A stretch of 64,000 nucleotides of DNA from Limnomonas spitsbergensis (lineage: Eukaryota; Chlorophyta; Chlorophyceae; Chlamydomonadales). This document shows, piece by piece, positions 63,333 to 64,000 of this stretch. A model generated the notes under the pieces. That model was not told the origin of the DNA. It saw only the letters and a program-made list of their open reading frames with translations, and did not search any database. Within the stretch, counting starts at the first letter, position 1. The number at the start of each line of letters is the position of its first letter. A program made the translations under genes and the position numbers. The DNA lies in NCBI GenBank assembly GCA_037349105.1, contig JAYJMM010000039.1, positions 7,098,501-7,162,500 on the forward strand, written 5' to 3'.

Positions 63333-63690
63333 AAATGACGTTACACCTCTGGGCCCTGCTCAAAGAAAATAGGACGCGTGGGCGCCTAACTAATTTGGGA
63401 GGAAAGAAACACAGAAAGCGACAGGTCAGAGCAAAGGGGAGGAAAATACAATGAAGGGGCAAAACAAAAGGCTGAACAAACAAATTACAAAGGAAGTTAG
63501 AACCTCTGAAAATGTCTACGCCTCAACGATATCTACCACAAAGGCCAGGGCATCCCACCCAAGCCTGCCCCGGTACAACTCTAAAACGTGTCTAGCACTG
63601 TCTGGAGGACCTGCACATCCCCGCTCTCTAAGTGGATCCTGCGCGCTGGGGCACTAAAAACAAGCATGCAAAATATGTATGTTCACCTCT
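63333..63690 (-). mobile_element. Truncated LINE copy
   Basis: The 3' end AATGACGTTACACCTCTGGG with GCTCAAAG and GGGCGCCTAACT is followed by a purine-rich tract, CTACGCCTCAACGATATCTA, and GGCACTAAAAACAAGCATGC. The same order is seen at 59784-60140. It then breaks into unrelated sequence. Confidence 0.65.
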
Positions 63691-63744
63691 TTGGACACTA
63701 GATGACCTTATCCAAAGCTTCTCATTGGGAACATGGTGGTGAAA

Positions 63745-64000
63745 GCAGGCCCTGCCCAATGTGCCCGGTTGTAAGGGCGCCAGACTACTAAGTTGGGAGG
63801 GAAGGAACAAATTACGGTCAGGAAAAGCGAATAAATAGAGGTAAGGGACACCAACAGAGGCTGGGAATGGAGGTCAATGGAGGAAAGCCCCCGCCTCTGA
63901 AACATCTACGCCTCTACAACATCGATCATACATTCCACAAAAGCCAGGGCATCCCACCCTAGCCTGACCCGGTAACAAGCGTGGAAGTCTCTAGCACTAT
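63745..64000 (-). mobile_element. Second truncated LINE copy, cut by window end
   Basis: GGGCGCCAGACTACTAAG, a purine-rich tract, CTACGCCTCTACAACATCGA and CCAGGGCATCCCACCCTAGC follow the family order up to the window edge. Confidence 0.6.

Overview
The window looks like nuclear DNA of a green alga of the core chlorophyte type. It has intron-dense genes with GT-AG introns, a plastid-targeted plastocyanin precursor, a glutathionyl-hydroquinone reductase, a nucleus-encoded organellar HU protein and TGTAA-type poly(A) signals. The species cannot be fixed from the sequence; a trebouxiophyte such as Coccomyxa or a Chlorella relative is a guess. Gene models were built by hand from reading frames, splice consensus and family knowledge.

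Region 1 (1-15587) holds three head-to-tail copies of one repeat (copy A cut by the window start, B, C). Each copy has a giant minus-strand ORF (B 1154 aa, C 1321 aa, A open at the edge) built around in-frame 87-bp and 75-bp repeat arrays and one Cys/His cluster. Upstream of each ORF lies about 1 kb with a widely spaced perfect 23-bp inverted repeat and a chain of hairpins. The inverted-repeat arms differ at 8 of 23 positions between copies A/C and B, yet both arms match perfectly within each copy. No reverse transcriptase or transposase was seen, so the family is unassigned.

Region 2 (about 16.1-38.4 kb) holds two paralogous genes with a RING-variant (RINGv) zinc finger and a ubiquitin/PB1-like module. 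The first (16.1-21.0 kb) carries a 1.17-kb insertion with a 9-bp duplication, an apparent frameshift and an in-frame TAG. The second (35.9-38.35 kb) looks intact. An inverted piece of the first lies at 32.4-32.6 kb. Between them are an HU-family gene with a Lys/Ala/Pro tail (25.2 kb), a LINE reverse-transcriptase remnant (33.6-34.5 kb), a possible Ser/Gln-rich minus-strand gene (30.6-31.5 kb) and short dispersed repeats.

Region 3 (41.2-62.8 kb) holds three housekeeping genes on the plus strand: a 15-exon Prp43/DHX15 DEAH-box helicase, a 9-exon glutathionyl-hydroquinone reductase and a 6-exon plastocyanin. Introns and 3' flanks of these genes contain decayed tandem copies of the adjoining exon edges ('exon echoes'). 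The right end (59-64 kb) has several truncated LINE copies. I see no functional link between the three housekeeping genes; they are ordinary unlinked eukaryotic neighbours.
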